Below the pieces are notes generated by a model that did not search any database, had not been told where the DNA came from, and saw nothing but the letters and a program-made list of their open reading frames with translations. Positions 1 to 7,973 of a stretch of 32,702 nucleotides of DNA are shown piece after piece. The position numbers and the translations under genes are program-made. Location: positions 1 through 32,702 of the forward strand of contig JADZAX010000159.1 of the NCBI GenBank assembly GCA_020852405.1. Reading direction: 5' to 3'. This DNA comes from Verrucomicrobiales bacterium (lineage in GTDB: Bacteria; Verrucomicrobiota; Verrucomicrobiia; Verrucomicrobiales; DEV007). Every line of letters starts with the position of its first letter. Position 1 is the first letter of the stretch.

Positions 1-760
1 CCGAGGTGGTGGCCCACTTGACGAACTTCTCGGCCGCGGGGCTGAGCTTGCCCTCGACGGTGTAGTAGAACAGAGAACGGGCGATCGGATACTGCTTGGC
101 ATTTTCCGGCTTCAGCTCGACACCTTCCACGGAAATGGCTTTGATGCCTTCACCGGTGGCGTATGCCAACCCAACGTAACCGATACCGTTGGCGTTCTTG
201 CCAACTTCTTGAGCGATCTGCTCGTTGCCAGCCATCATCTGGGCGTCTTTGGAGTAGTCTTTCTCATCCATCGCCATTTCCTGGAACGCCTTGAAGGTGC
301 CCGAGGAAGTGTTGCGGGTGTAGATGGAGATAGGACCAGCCGGACCTCCCACTTCGCTCCAGTCGGTTACTTCGCCGACGAAGATGCCTTTGATCTGCTC
401 TTTGGTGAGGTTCTTGACCGGATTCTTTTCGTTGACGATGACACCGATCATGTCGAAACCGGCAAGCCACTCGACCTGCTTCATGCCTTTGGCGGCAAGG
501 GCGTCAATTTCCTTCTGCTTGATGCCGCGGGAAGACATACCGATGTCACCGGCGCCTTCGAGGAGAGCGGTGAACGCGGTCGAAGAGCCTTCAGCGGCGA
601 TTTCGAAACTGACGGAGTTGCCGGCACCTTTGTAGGCCTCGGCAAGTTGGGGCACCAATTTGGCACCGAGCGTGTCGGAACCTTTGATGACGATTTTGTC
701 TTCAGCGACCGCGGCGACCGCAAAGGCGGCGAAAGCGGCAAGAATGGCAGTTTTTTTCAT
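1..760 (-). CDS. pstS: Phosphate ABC transporter substrate-binding protein, PstS family (3' end outside window)
   Basis: Exported phosphate-binding protein that would deliver phosphate to a PstCAB transporter in the inner membrane. The reading frame runs from the ATG at 760 to the window edge, about 253 residues, so only some tens of C-terminal residues are likely missing. It opens with a short Sec signal (MKKTAILAAFAAFAVAAVAE) followed by IVIKGSDTLGAKLVPQLAEA, the usual start of the PBP-like phosphate-binding fold. Ligand-site motifs typical of PstS are visible: GSDT, EGSSTAF, GDIGMSSR and RNTSSGTF near the middle. The end of the visible part (AEKFVKWATTS) matches the terminal helix region. 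The family assignment is firm. Whether pstC, pstA and pstB follow cannot be seen, because they would lie beyond position 1. A Pho-box-like repeat lies about 115 bases upstream. Confidence 0.93.
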   Translation of the reverse strand, partial: MKKTAILAAFAAFAVAAVAEDKIVIKGSDTLGAKLVPQLAEAYKGAGNSVSFEIAAEGSSTAFTALLEGAGDIGMSSRGIKQKEIDALAAKGMKQVEWLAGFDMIGVIVNEKNPVKNLTKEQIKGIFVGEVTDWSEVGGPAGPISIYTRNTSSGTFKAFQEMAMDEKDYSKDAQMMAGNEQIAQEVGKNANGIGYVGLAYATGEGIKAISVEGVELKPENAKQYPIARSLFYYTVEGKLSPAAEKFVKWATTS

Positions 761-872
761 GCGATGGATGGTTTTTGGAATGGTCGTGGTGTTTGGGTTC
801 GTGAACCATTTCGTCAAGCGAACCAGTTCACGCCGCAACATGTGCCACAGCCACCAACCGGAGCCATCGCTT

Positions 873-894
873 TACCGTCACGATATCGTAACAA
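873..894 (-). promoter_or_regulatory. Pho-box-like tandem 11-mer upstream of pstS
   Basis: Read on the minus strand, two adjacent 11-mers, TTGTTACGATA and TCGTGACGGTA, agree at 8 of 11 positions. PhoB boxes are built from two direct 11-base repeats containing a TGTCA-like core, so spacing and location upstream of pstS fit. The same bases contain a 16-base near-palindrome (877-892, one mismatched pair). The binding protein is inferred. No clear -10 hexamer follows at the expected distance. Confidence 0.35.
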
Positions 895-1002
895 TGGCCT
901 TGAGTCATTCAAAATCAAAAGCTTGAACTCCTACCAGAGGCTACTAAACCCCTCCACAGGAGACCGCCGGCAGGCGCCCACAGCTGGATCCGGACCGTTC
1001 CG

Positions 1003-2472
1003 TCACACAAACAACCGGTCCACCGCCTGGGCTTTGACCAGTTCTCGGGGCTGGTTGAGATGGTTGAAGACGATGGTTTCTGGATCAATCCCCATGCTGT
1101 GGTAGATCGTGGCCAGAATTTCCATGGGATGAACCGGATCTTCCACGGGCGCCGAACCGGTATTGTCCGACTTGCCCAGAACAAAGCCTCGCTTGATTCC
1201 GGCGCCACCGATGACGCTGGTGTAGCAGTAAGGCCAATGGTCCCGACCGTCGGCACTGTTGCTGTTGCCGGAGGTGCTGACACCTTTCTCCGGGCTGCGC
1301 CCGAATTCGCCAATGGCGACGACGAGGGTCTCCTCAAGCAGTCCCCGGTTGTCGAGGTCCTCAAAAAGAGCGCTCAGGCCCTGGTCCAGCATGGGACCGC
1401 TCTGGTTCTTCATCCGGTTGGACAAACCGACATGGTGATCCCAGCTGTGGTTGTCCGAATTGGCGACTTTGGGCCAAATGACCTCCACCACCCGGGTACC
1501 GGCCTCCACAAGACGCCGGGCCAGCAGACAGCTCTGACCAAAGGTGTTCCGACCATAGCGGTCACGCATGGCTTCGGTCTCGGAGCCGAGGCTGAAGGCA
1601 TCGCGCGCCCGACCTGAAACCAGAAGGTTGAGGGCCTGATTGTAAAACTCGTCGATGTTGTACTGGGCCACCGCCTTGTCGATGATGGGCATCTGGGCAT
1701 TGATGGCCTCGCGCAGGCTGGCCCGGCGGCGCAGACGAAGCGAGAAGACCTCGGGACGCAACTGGAGATCGTCCACTTTGATGCTGTCCATCTTCGCCAG
1801 ATTCATGTCATCCCCTTCCGGGAAGAGGTAGTAGGGATCAAAGGCCTTGCCGAGGAATCCCGCGGTGCCGCCTTTGTTGACGACATTGGATTCCTGCAGC
1901 GGACGCGGCATGACCACGAAGGGCAGCATCGGCTCATCCGTGGGCTTGAGACGGATGATGTTGGATCCGAAATTGGGGAAGTCTTTCGGACTCGGTGGTT
2001 CCAGCTGACCCGAGGGACTGACCTTGTCCGTGGTGTAGCCGGTCATGATCTGGTAGATCGCCGCCGTGTGGTTGAACAGCCCGTTCGGAGTGTAGCTCAT
2101 CGACCGGATCATGGAGAACTTGTCGTTCACCTGAGCCAGTTTGGGCAGGATTTCCGTGAAATTGACTCCGGGAATTTTGGTCGGAATGGGCTTGAACTGG
2201 CTCCTCACGTTGTCCGGCACGTTCTCTTTCGGATCCCACAGGTCAAGATGGCTAGGTCCGCCCTGCAGGTAGACCATGATGACACTCTTGGCCTTGCCCC
2301 ATCCCGGACCTCCCGCCAAGGGGCTGCCGGTGCTGGCCGCTTGGGCGCGCATGAGGGTGTTGAGGCTCATGCCAAGCATCCCGGCCCCTCCGACGCGGAG
2401 GAAATCGCGACGGCTGGCCCGCAGATGGTTGTCACACAGGTCTTTTCCTTTGGCTCCGGGAATTCTGAACAT
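1003..2472 (-). CDS. DUF1501 family protein, Tat-exported
   Basis: A 489-residue protein of the DUF1501 family, which has an alkaline-phosphatase/sulfatase-like fold and is abundant in Planctomycetes and Verrucomicrobia; its reaction is not established. The N-terminus carries a twin-arginine signal ([18 protein letters not shown], residues about 19-36). Family landmarks follow: [17 protein letters not shown] near residue 65, [15 protein letters not shown] near 345, [11 protein letters not shown] near 390 and [17 protein letters not shown] near 410. It lies 51 bases downstream of the giant cytochrome/DUF1553 gene on the same strand, the order usually seen for these partner families, so co-transcription is likely. 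The ATG at 2472 is the only start that keeps the whole Tat signal; no Shine-Dalgarno sequence precedes it. The family call is secure, the function unknown. Confidence 0.9.
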   Translation of the reverse strand: MFRIPGAKGKDLCDNHLRASRRDFLRVGGAGMLGMSLNTLMRAQAASTGSPLAGGPGWGKAKSVIMVYLQGGPSHLDLWDPKENVPDNVRSQFKPIPTKIPGVNFTEILPKLAQVNDKFSMIRSMSYTPNGLFNHTAAIYQIMTGYTTDKVSPSGQLEPPSPKDFPNFGSNIIRLKPTDEPMLPFVVMPRPLQESNVVNKGGTAGFLGKAFDPYYLFPEGDDMNLAKMDSIKVDDLQLRPEVFSLRLRRRASLREAINAQMPIIDKAVAQYNIDEFYNQALNLLVSGRARDAFSLGSETEAMRDRYGRNTFGQSCLLARRLVEAGTRVVEVIWPKVANSDNHSWDHHVGLSNRMKNQSGPMLDQGLSALFEDLDNRGLLEETLVVAIGEFGRSPEKGVSTSGNSNSADGRDHWPYCYTSVIGGAGIKRGFVLGKSDNTGSAPVEDPVHPMEILATIYHSMGIDPETIVFNHLNQPRELVKAQAVDRLFV

Positions 2473-2523
2473 GGCGTAGATGGGTGGGTGCTGGGATGAT
2501 TTTGCAGGAAAACGTGAAAAGGA

Positions 2524-5500
2524 TCAATGATTAAAGAGGAAGGCCGCGTTGTTGAGCAGGGCCCAGGTGAGATCCTGGGCGGCGGTGAGTCGGCGGTTGG
2601 CCGATTGCTCGGTGGACATGGCGACATCCCGGCGGAGTCGCAGCAGGCCCGGATCTTCAATGATGGGCTGCTCGGCTTTGGCAAGACCAGCCTGCAGCCC
2701 TTCCAATTTGGTGTCACCCGGCAAAGGCAGCTTGGTGGACACCACCTTGGCGCGCTTCATCCAGTAATCCTGGTCGAGCTTGCGGTATTCCGCCACCGTC
2801 GCAGCCTTTTGGGCGTCGTTGCGTTGACTGGGCACGACTGCCAAGGCGGTGGCCGCGGAAGCAGAGACGCCCATTTCAAGCGGAGCCGTGCCGTCAGTGG
2901 TCCAAACCCGGAAGCAACCCAATGGATACTCACCATTGGAGAACCGACAGTTCACAGTGACAGTGATCGCGCTGCCTTTCTCCACCTCGAGAGGCTTCTC
3001 CAGCTGGAATCTCGCCCAGTGAGGACGGCGTTCGCCTCCTCCCACAGCCCAGGCTTTGTCATCCCGGTTGGGATTGCCATTGATGGCGTTTTTCACATCG
3101 AAATCTTTCTGATTGTAATCCGCCATGGCGTTGGTGAATTTCACCTTCTGGGGTTTCTTGGCACCGGCAGGCGTCAGCGTCACTTCAAATTCGCTGACCA
3201 CAAAATTGCCGTTCTCATTCAAGCCAGGTCCGAAGCCGGGCAGGGAATCGTGCGGCAAAGCCTCCAGCATGAACCCGCTCACCAAGCCCACGGAAGCATC
3301 GCAGGTGACCGCATAATCGACGTTCTTGACCGGGCCCGAGGCGAGCACACTGCCATCCGGCTGCACGGTCGCCGGCACCCCGCTTTTGCCGGTGTCGACC
3401 GACTTGGCCAGGAGGGGGCTCCAGCGAGTCCAGAGTTGATTCAACGTCAGCTTTGACTCCCATGCCGTGCTTTTGGCGGGAATTTGGACTTCGTAGGCCT
3501 TGAGGTCGGCTTCGGCGGCGGCAATGTCCTGCTTCTGCTTCGCTTCGGCGGCGGCCTTCTCCTTGAGATGGACCGGCATGTAGGCATCGAGTTCTCCCTT
3601 GGCCTTGTTGATCGCGAGGAGGCGCTGCCGCTCCAGTTCGGTCTTCTTGGGCACCCATTCCCCCTCCTTGGTGGCCAGTTGAGCCACGAGGGTCTGGAAG
3701 TCCTGCTCAATGCCGGACCAGTTCTCCAGAGTCAGATCAATCTCCGCCTGGGTCGGAGCCCGGTTGAGAACACGGAGGAATATTTTCTCGATTAACTTTT
3801 TGTCATCCGTCTCCGTCAGCACCAGCTTGGAAATAGCACTGTTCGGGTCGGCCACCGCATCCGCGACCGCCGGTCCGCTCAGCATGGACATCACGGCCCC
3901 GAGCTGGACATCGCTGGAGCGCTCGCATTCACAGGCGCTCTCCCGGACGGGACGTCCCAGATTGGCGAGGAATCCGCTTGGCAGATCGATCTGGGCATCG
4001 GCCAACTCGGCCGCGCGCATGCCCGGGCGGGCCCCCGGAATGTTCATCGTCGATCCGGTGACGGCGTAGACCGCGTCATAGACGGCTTCTGCCGGCAGAC
4101 GGCGGGCTTTGCCATGGGCGTAGTTGATGGTGTCGTCCTCGTTCCAGTCATTGGTCTGGATGGACAACTGGTAGGTGCGCGATTTGCAGATCTCGCGCAT
4201 CAGGTCCTGGACGTTGAACTTGCTGCCGACAAAACGCTGTGAGAGATGACGCAGAAGATCAGGATTGCTTGGGGGATTCCCGGCCCGGATGTCATCAAGC
4301 GGTTCGATGATTCCAGTCCCCAGCAGATACCCCCAGATGCGATTGACGTAGCTGGTGGCAAAGAACTGGTTGTCCGGTGAGGTCAGCCACGCGGCCAGTT
4401 CCTCCCGACGGGAAGCACCGGCTTTGACCTCGTGCTTTGCCGGATAGGGAAATGCGGGCGGAGCCACCTGATTGGTGACCTCGTTGGTGACGTCCCCGGT
4501 TTTGCCGTCCGCGACCACTTCATAGAGCGGTTTGGCCCCTTCCACGGCGGTGCCACCAAGGTTCTGGGTCGGGGCGTTCTTCATGTCACGCCCCAGCCCG
4601 ACCTGGGCGAAATAGGCGGCGGTCTGATAATAGTTCGCGACGTTCCACTTTTCAAAGGGATGGTCGTGGCACTTGTTGCAGTTGAATCGGGTGGCGAGGA
4701 ACAGGTGGGTCGTGTTTTCCACCAGATCTTGAGGAGTGCGGAGAATCTTGTAATAGCTGGCGGCTGGATTGTCCTTGTTGGATCCGGTGGCGGTGACCAC
4801 CGCGCGGACGAACTCGTCGTAAGGCGTATTGTTGGCGACCTGGCTGCGGATCCAATCCCGGAAAACCTGGGCCCCCTCGCGACCGAGGAATTTGCCGTTC
4901 ACCTGCAGCATGTCAGCCCACTTGTTCGTCCAGTTCTCCACATAAGGAGGGGACCCGACGAGCTGGTCGATGACGGCATCCCGTTTCTGGCGGGTGGGCC
5001 GGGAGTCAGCGAGGAAGGCAGTGACCGCTTCCGGCGTCGGGGGCAGACCGGTGAGATCGAGATGAACGCGCCGGATGAATTCCGTGTCGGAGCACAGTTC
5101 GGAAGGCGCGATTTTCATCCGCTGCCACTTGCTGGCGACCAGTTTGTCGATCTCGGTCCAGGCTTCCGGTTCCTTCCAGGTGAAGCCTTCGCGGTTCCCC
5201 ATGACCGTCAGCGTCGTCGCCGCGTAGGCGCCTTCGTAGCGGGCCAAGATGGGTGCTTCCCCGCGACGCACCGTGGTGATGAGCCCAAAATCGTCGTGCT
5301 CGGCGACTTCCGCGTTGCCGCTCTCAATGTAGGCTTCCCGGGACACATCGGCCTGGGTGCCATCGGGATACGTCGCGACGACCCGGATCTGTTGACGCCC
5401 TCCAATGTTCTGGATGACCGGGTTCTTGGGGAAGAGTTCAATCCGGGCCACTTTTTTCGAGTCCGCATTCAGCGAAGCCCCGTCCACGATCCATTGGCGG

Positions 5501-7668
5501 ATCGTTTGGTAATAGTCGGACCCGATGTCCGTAACCACGCCGCCTTCATGGGGCACCGCGCCAGTGGTTTTGAGCAGCATCAGGCTGTCGTCGGGCGAGG
5601 CATAATTGACCCGTCGGGCGGCATGATCATCGCCGAAAGCCCGCACATCATAGAGCGGATCATAGCCCCGAAGACTCAGCTTGAATCCGTTTTTGCCAGC
5701 CTTGGCCCCGTGACAGGTCCCCATGTTGCAACCCAACCGGCTGATCACCGGGTTAACATCACGCACAAAATCAGGATGAAAGGCCAGAGACATGCCGGAG
5801 ACATGAACACTGGCGGAGACCTTGTTGCCGCCCAACTCGGCGGTGAGCGTGGCCTGACCTTCGGCGGTGGGATGAATGACGCCGCGCTCCTCTACCGAGG
5901 CCACGGGCTTGTCGAAAGTCCATTTCACCTGACGGGTCACGTCAGCGGTGCCGCCGCCTTCCAATTTGGCGGTGACGAGCAGTTGGTTGTAGGCATTGGG
6001 GGTGCCGAGAGTGATGCTCGCCGGAAGAATTTCCAGTCCCGTGACCTTGCTCCCGGAGGGCAATCCATCGACACCGGGCTTGGTCTTACCTTTTTTGAAA
6101 TTAACCGGCTTGGCAGCCCCGGCCGCTTGCACGGAAGCCACGGCGGTCGCGGCCTCCACTTGCACGGGCACGAAGGCCTTCGCCAACTTGCCGCTCGCGG
6201 CGTCAATGAAGCGCACCTGACCGTCGTCACCGGAGGCCGCCACGGTCCGGCCATCCGGGGAGAAGGCGACCGCGAAGAGCGCCGCGTCAGGGACTGCCAC
6301 GCTCTGGATCAGCTTCACGTCCTTGGTGTAATAATCTTCGACCGCCTTGACTTCTTCGGGCGAGCGCTGGGTGGCGACTTTTTCAAAGGCCTTCTTGACC
6401 ACCTCGGGGATCGCTGTTTCAGCCAGTTCCATGCCGTAAATGTTGACCCAGCCCTTTCCGTTCAGGCTGCTCACCGCCGCGAAGCGCTTCCCATCCGGAG
6501 CATAGGCGACACTCCAGATCCGGCCTTCCATCGCCGGGAATTTCCGGATCAGGTTCGCGTTGTCCCCGATCTTGCGGGCGGTCTCCCGGTACATGCGGTA
6601 ATTCTGCGGCACTCCGTCAGCCCCGCCCACGAGAATTTCATCACGCTGGGGATGTCGAGCCACGGCATTCATCCCGCCTTTGAGAGCCCCGGGAGTGATC
6701 GAGGTGATGTTGTCGATGAAGCGCTGCGTCGGGACATTGGTCAGCTTTACGGTCATGTCCCGGCCGACCGACACCAGATGATCCCCTTTGATGGAGAATG
6801 CGGTGTCGAGCACCCAATCGCTGTGCCCCCCCATGAAGAGAACTTGTTTGCCAGTCTCGGCCTCGATCGCACGGACCGTTTTATCGGGCAGCCCAAAGGA
6901 AACCAGTTTGCCATCCGGCGACCAGCAGGCGCCGTAGGCCGTGTCAAAGCCAACGGGCACGGACAGCTTCAATTCGCGCTTGGCGACATCCCAGATCTGG
7001 ATCTCGCCCATCCGTCCGGGCAATCCGCCGGCCACCGCGAGCCGCGTGCCGTCTGGAGAAAACCGCGCGCTTTCGACACGCTCGGAGAGACCGACGAGAC
7101 GGCCGACCAACCCGGAACCATCGGCTTTGTGCAGGAGCACTTCATGGAATCCCGCGACGGCGATCATGGTGCCATCGGGGCTGTAATCCAGGGAGGTGAC
7201 CACCGGCGGTTCCGCGTATTTCGGAGGGTGCGTCTGGTCATACTGCTGGCGGGCGTTGCTCGGGGTGTCGTCTTTGGCCCCTTCCGCGATCCAGCGCTTC
7301 ACCAAGTTCAATTCAGTGGCATCCAACGGATCAGCTTTCCCTTTGGGCGGCATTTCCACTTTGCCATCCACCAGACTGATCTGTTCCATCAGGAAGCTTT
7401 TTTCCGGAGCGCCGGCAACCACCGCGACGCCCGTCTCGCCGCCTTTGATAAGGCGGGCGACCTCGGTCATGACAAAGTCCCCTTTGGCCTTGGCCGGTTG
7501 ATGACACCCCTGGCACTTGGCCTGAAAGACGGGACGGATATCCTTGTAGTAGGAGACCGCTTCAGGAGCCTTCTCCTTCATGGCCATGGCCGGTTTGGCA
7601 TCTTCCGCGACAACAGCCAGCGAGCAAGAAAGGAGGGGAAGGAACAGGCAGGTGGGATGGAGCTTCAT
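2524..7668 (-). CDS. Giant secreted cytochrome/WD40/DUF1549/DUF1553 protein
   Basis: A 1714-residue exported protein combining several planctomycete-type modules. After a Sec signal (to about residue 22) comes a PSCyt1-type haem domain with CQGCH at 52-56, a WD40-like propeller (about 155-495, repeats such as YSPDG and FSPDG), an Ig-like domain (about 540-626), a second cytochrome segment with an unusual CX4CH site (CNMGTCH, 647-653), another Ig-like domain (about 738-823), DUF1549 (about 840-1010) with CNKCH at 997-1001, DUF1553 (about 1080-1300), a Glu/Lys/Ala-rich probable coiled coil (about 1340-1395), and a C-terminal beta-sandwich-like region (about 1450-1590). The ATG at 7668 is chosen because it begins the signal peptide; the frame stays open 73 codons further upstream without sensible sequence. 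The likely role is electron transfer or substrate binding at the cell surface, together with the downstream DUF1501 protein; this is inference from recurrent pairing. Confidence 0.9.
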   Translation of the reverse strand: MKLHPTCLFLPLLSCSLAVVAEDAKPAMAMKEKAPEAVSYYKDIRPVFQAKCQGCHQPAKAKGDFVMTEVARLIKGGETGVAVVAGAPEKSFLMEQISLVDGKVEMPPKGKADPLDATELNLVKRWIAEGAKDDTPSNARQQYDQTHPPKYAEPPVVTSLDYSPDGTMIAVAGFHEVLLHKADGSGLVGRLVGLSERVESARFSPDGTRLAVAGGLPGRMGEIQIWDVAKRELKLSVPVGFDTAYGACWSPDGKLVSFGLPDKTVRAIEAETGKQVLFMGGHSDWVLDTAFSIKGDHLVSVGRDMTVKLTNVPTQRFIDNITSITPGALKGGMNAVARHPQRDEILVGGADGVPQNYRMYRETARKIGDNANLIRKFPAMEGRIWSVAYAPDGKRFAAVSSLNGKGWVNIYGMELAETAIPEVVKKAFEKVATQRSPEEVKAVEDYYTKDVKLIQSVAVPDAALFAVAFSPDGRTVAASGDDGQVRFIDAASGKLAKAFVPVQVEAATAVASVQAAGAAKPVNFKKGKTKPGVDGLPSGSKVTGLEILPASITLGTPNAYNQLLVTAKLEGGGTADVTRQVKWTFDKPVASVEERGVIHPTAEGQATLTAELGGNKVSASVHVSGMSLAFHPDFVRDVNPVISRLGCNMGTCHGAKAGKNGFKLSLRGYDPLYDVRAFGDDHAARRVNYASPDDSLMLLKTTGAVPHEGGVVTDIGSDYYQTIRQWIVDGASLNADSKKVARIELFPKNPVIQNIGGRQQIRVVATYPDGTQADVSREAYIESGNAEVAEHDDFGLITTVRRGEAPILARYEGAYAATTLTVMGNREGFTWKEPEAWTEIDKLVASKWQRMKIAPSELCSDTEFIRRVHLDLTGLPPTPEAVTAFLADSRPTRQKRDAVIDQLVGSPPYVENWTNKWADMLQVNGKFLGREGAQVFRDWIRSQVANNTPYDEFVRAVVTATGSNKDNPAASYYKILRTPQDLVENTTHLFLATRFNCNKCHDHPFEKWNVANYYQTAAYFAQVGLGRDMKNAPTQNLGGTAVEGAKPLYEVVADGKTGDVTNEVTNQVAPPAFPYPAKHEVKAGASRREELAAWLTSPDNQFFATSYVNRIWGYLLGTGIIEPLDDIRAGNPPSNPDLLRHLSQRFVGSKFNVQDLMREICKSRTYQLSIQTNDWNEDDTINYAHGKARRLPAEAVYDAVYAVTGSTMNIPGARPGMRAAELADAQIDLPSGFLANLGRPVRESACECERSSDVQLGAVMSMLSGPAVADAVADPNSAISKLVLTETDDKKLIEKIFLRVLNRAPTQAEIDLTLENWSGIEQDFQTLVAQLATKEGEWVPKKTELERQRLLAINKAKGELDAYMPVHLKEKAAAEAKQKQDIAAAEADLKAYEVQIPAKSTAWESKLTLNQLWTRWSPLLAKSVDTGKSGVPATVQPDGSVLASGPVKNVDYAVTCDASVGLVSGFMLEALPHDSLPGFGPGLNENGNFVVSEFEVTLTPAGAKKPQKVKFTNAMADYNQKDFDVKNAINGNPNRDDKAWAVGGGERRPHWARFQLEKPLEVEKGSAITVTVNCRFSNGEYPLGCFRVWTTDGTAPLEMGVSASAATALAVVPSQRNDAQKAATVAEYRKLDQDYWMKRAKVVSTKLPLPGDTKLEGLQAGLAKAEQPIIEDPGLLRLRRDVAMSTEQSANRRLTAAQDLTWALLNNAAFLFNH

Positions 7669-7776
7669 GGACTGGGCAGGTCTGAAAAGGGGGAAAAACG
7701 GCGGGACCAGAAACGGCAGGAGCCCCTGGCACCTCGCACCGTCCGCAAGGCAAATGGCCGCAAAGGGCCTTTTATT

Positions 7777-7804
7777 ACGATAATTCTCGTGGTTTCTCCC
7801 ACAA
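7777..7804 (-). promoter_or_regulatory. Possible promoter of the giant cytochrome gene
   Basis: On the minus strand TTGTGG (7804-7799) and TATCGT (7782-7777) are separated by 16 bases, in an AT-richer patch about 110 bases upstream of the start at 7668. Both hexamers are partial matches to sigma-70 consensus. The 305-base divergent spacer (7669-7973) holds no other recognised element apart from the inverted repeat at 7948-7970. Confidence 0.25.
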
Positions 7805-7947
7805 TGACGTGATCGTGTATCAGAGGCCATACGGCCGGGGCGGGAGTATTTCGGGGACCCCAGACCGGAGCGTTCCCTCTTCGGCACCTCGTTGGCGCGT
7901 ACCGGTACCGCAGCAGCGTTGCATGGCTAGGCTGGTTCGTGGTATTT

Positions 7948-7970
7948 CAGAGAAGAACTGTTATTCTCTG
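7948..7970 (+). promoter_or_regulatory. Perfect inverted repeat directly before a start codon
   Basis: CAGAGAA (7948-7954) and TTCTCTG (7964-7970) form a perfect 7-base inverted repeat around a 9-base loop, ending three bases before the ATG at 7974. If transcribed it would occupy the ribosome-binding region. If the mRNA is leaderless it would instead be a DNA operator, since a -10-like TATTCT (7962-7967) lies within it. No Shine-Dalgarno sequence is present. Confidence 0.4.
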
Positions 7971-7973
7971 CCC

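Noticed and set aside
4432-7812. An uninterrupted 1126-codon open frame on the plus strand
   Set aside because: It is exactly antisense to the giant cytochrome gene, whose domains and haem motifs are plainly real. Its translation is rich in Arg, Gly and His with no domain pattern, as expected for the complementary frame of a GC-rich gene.
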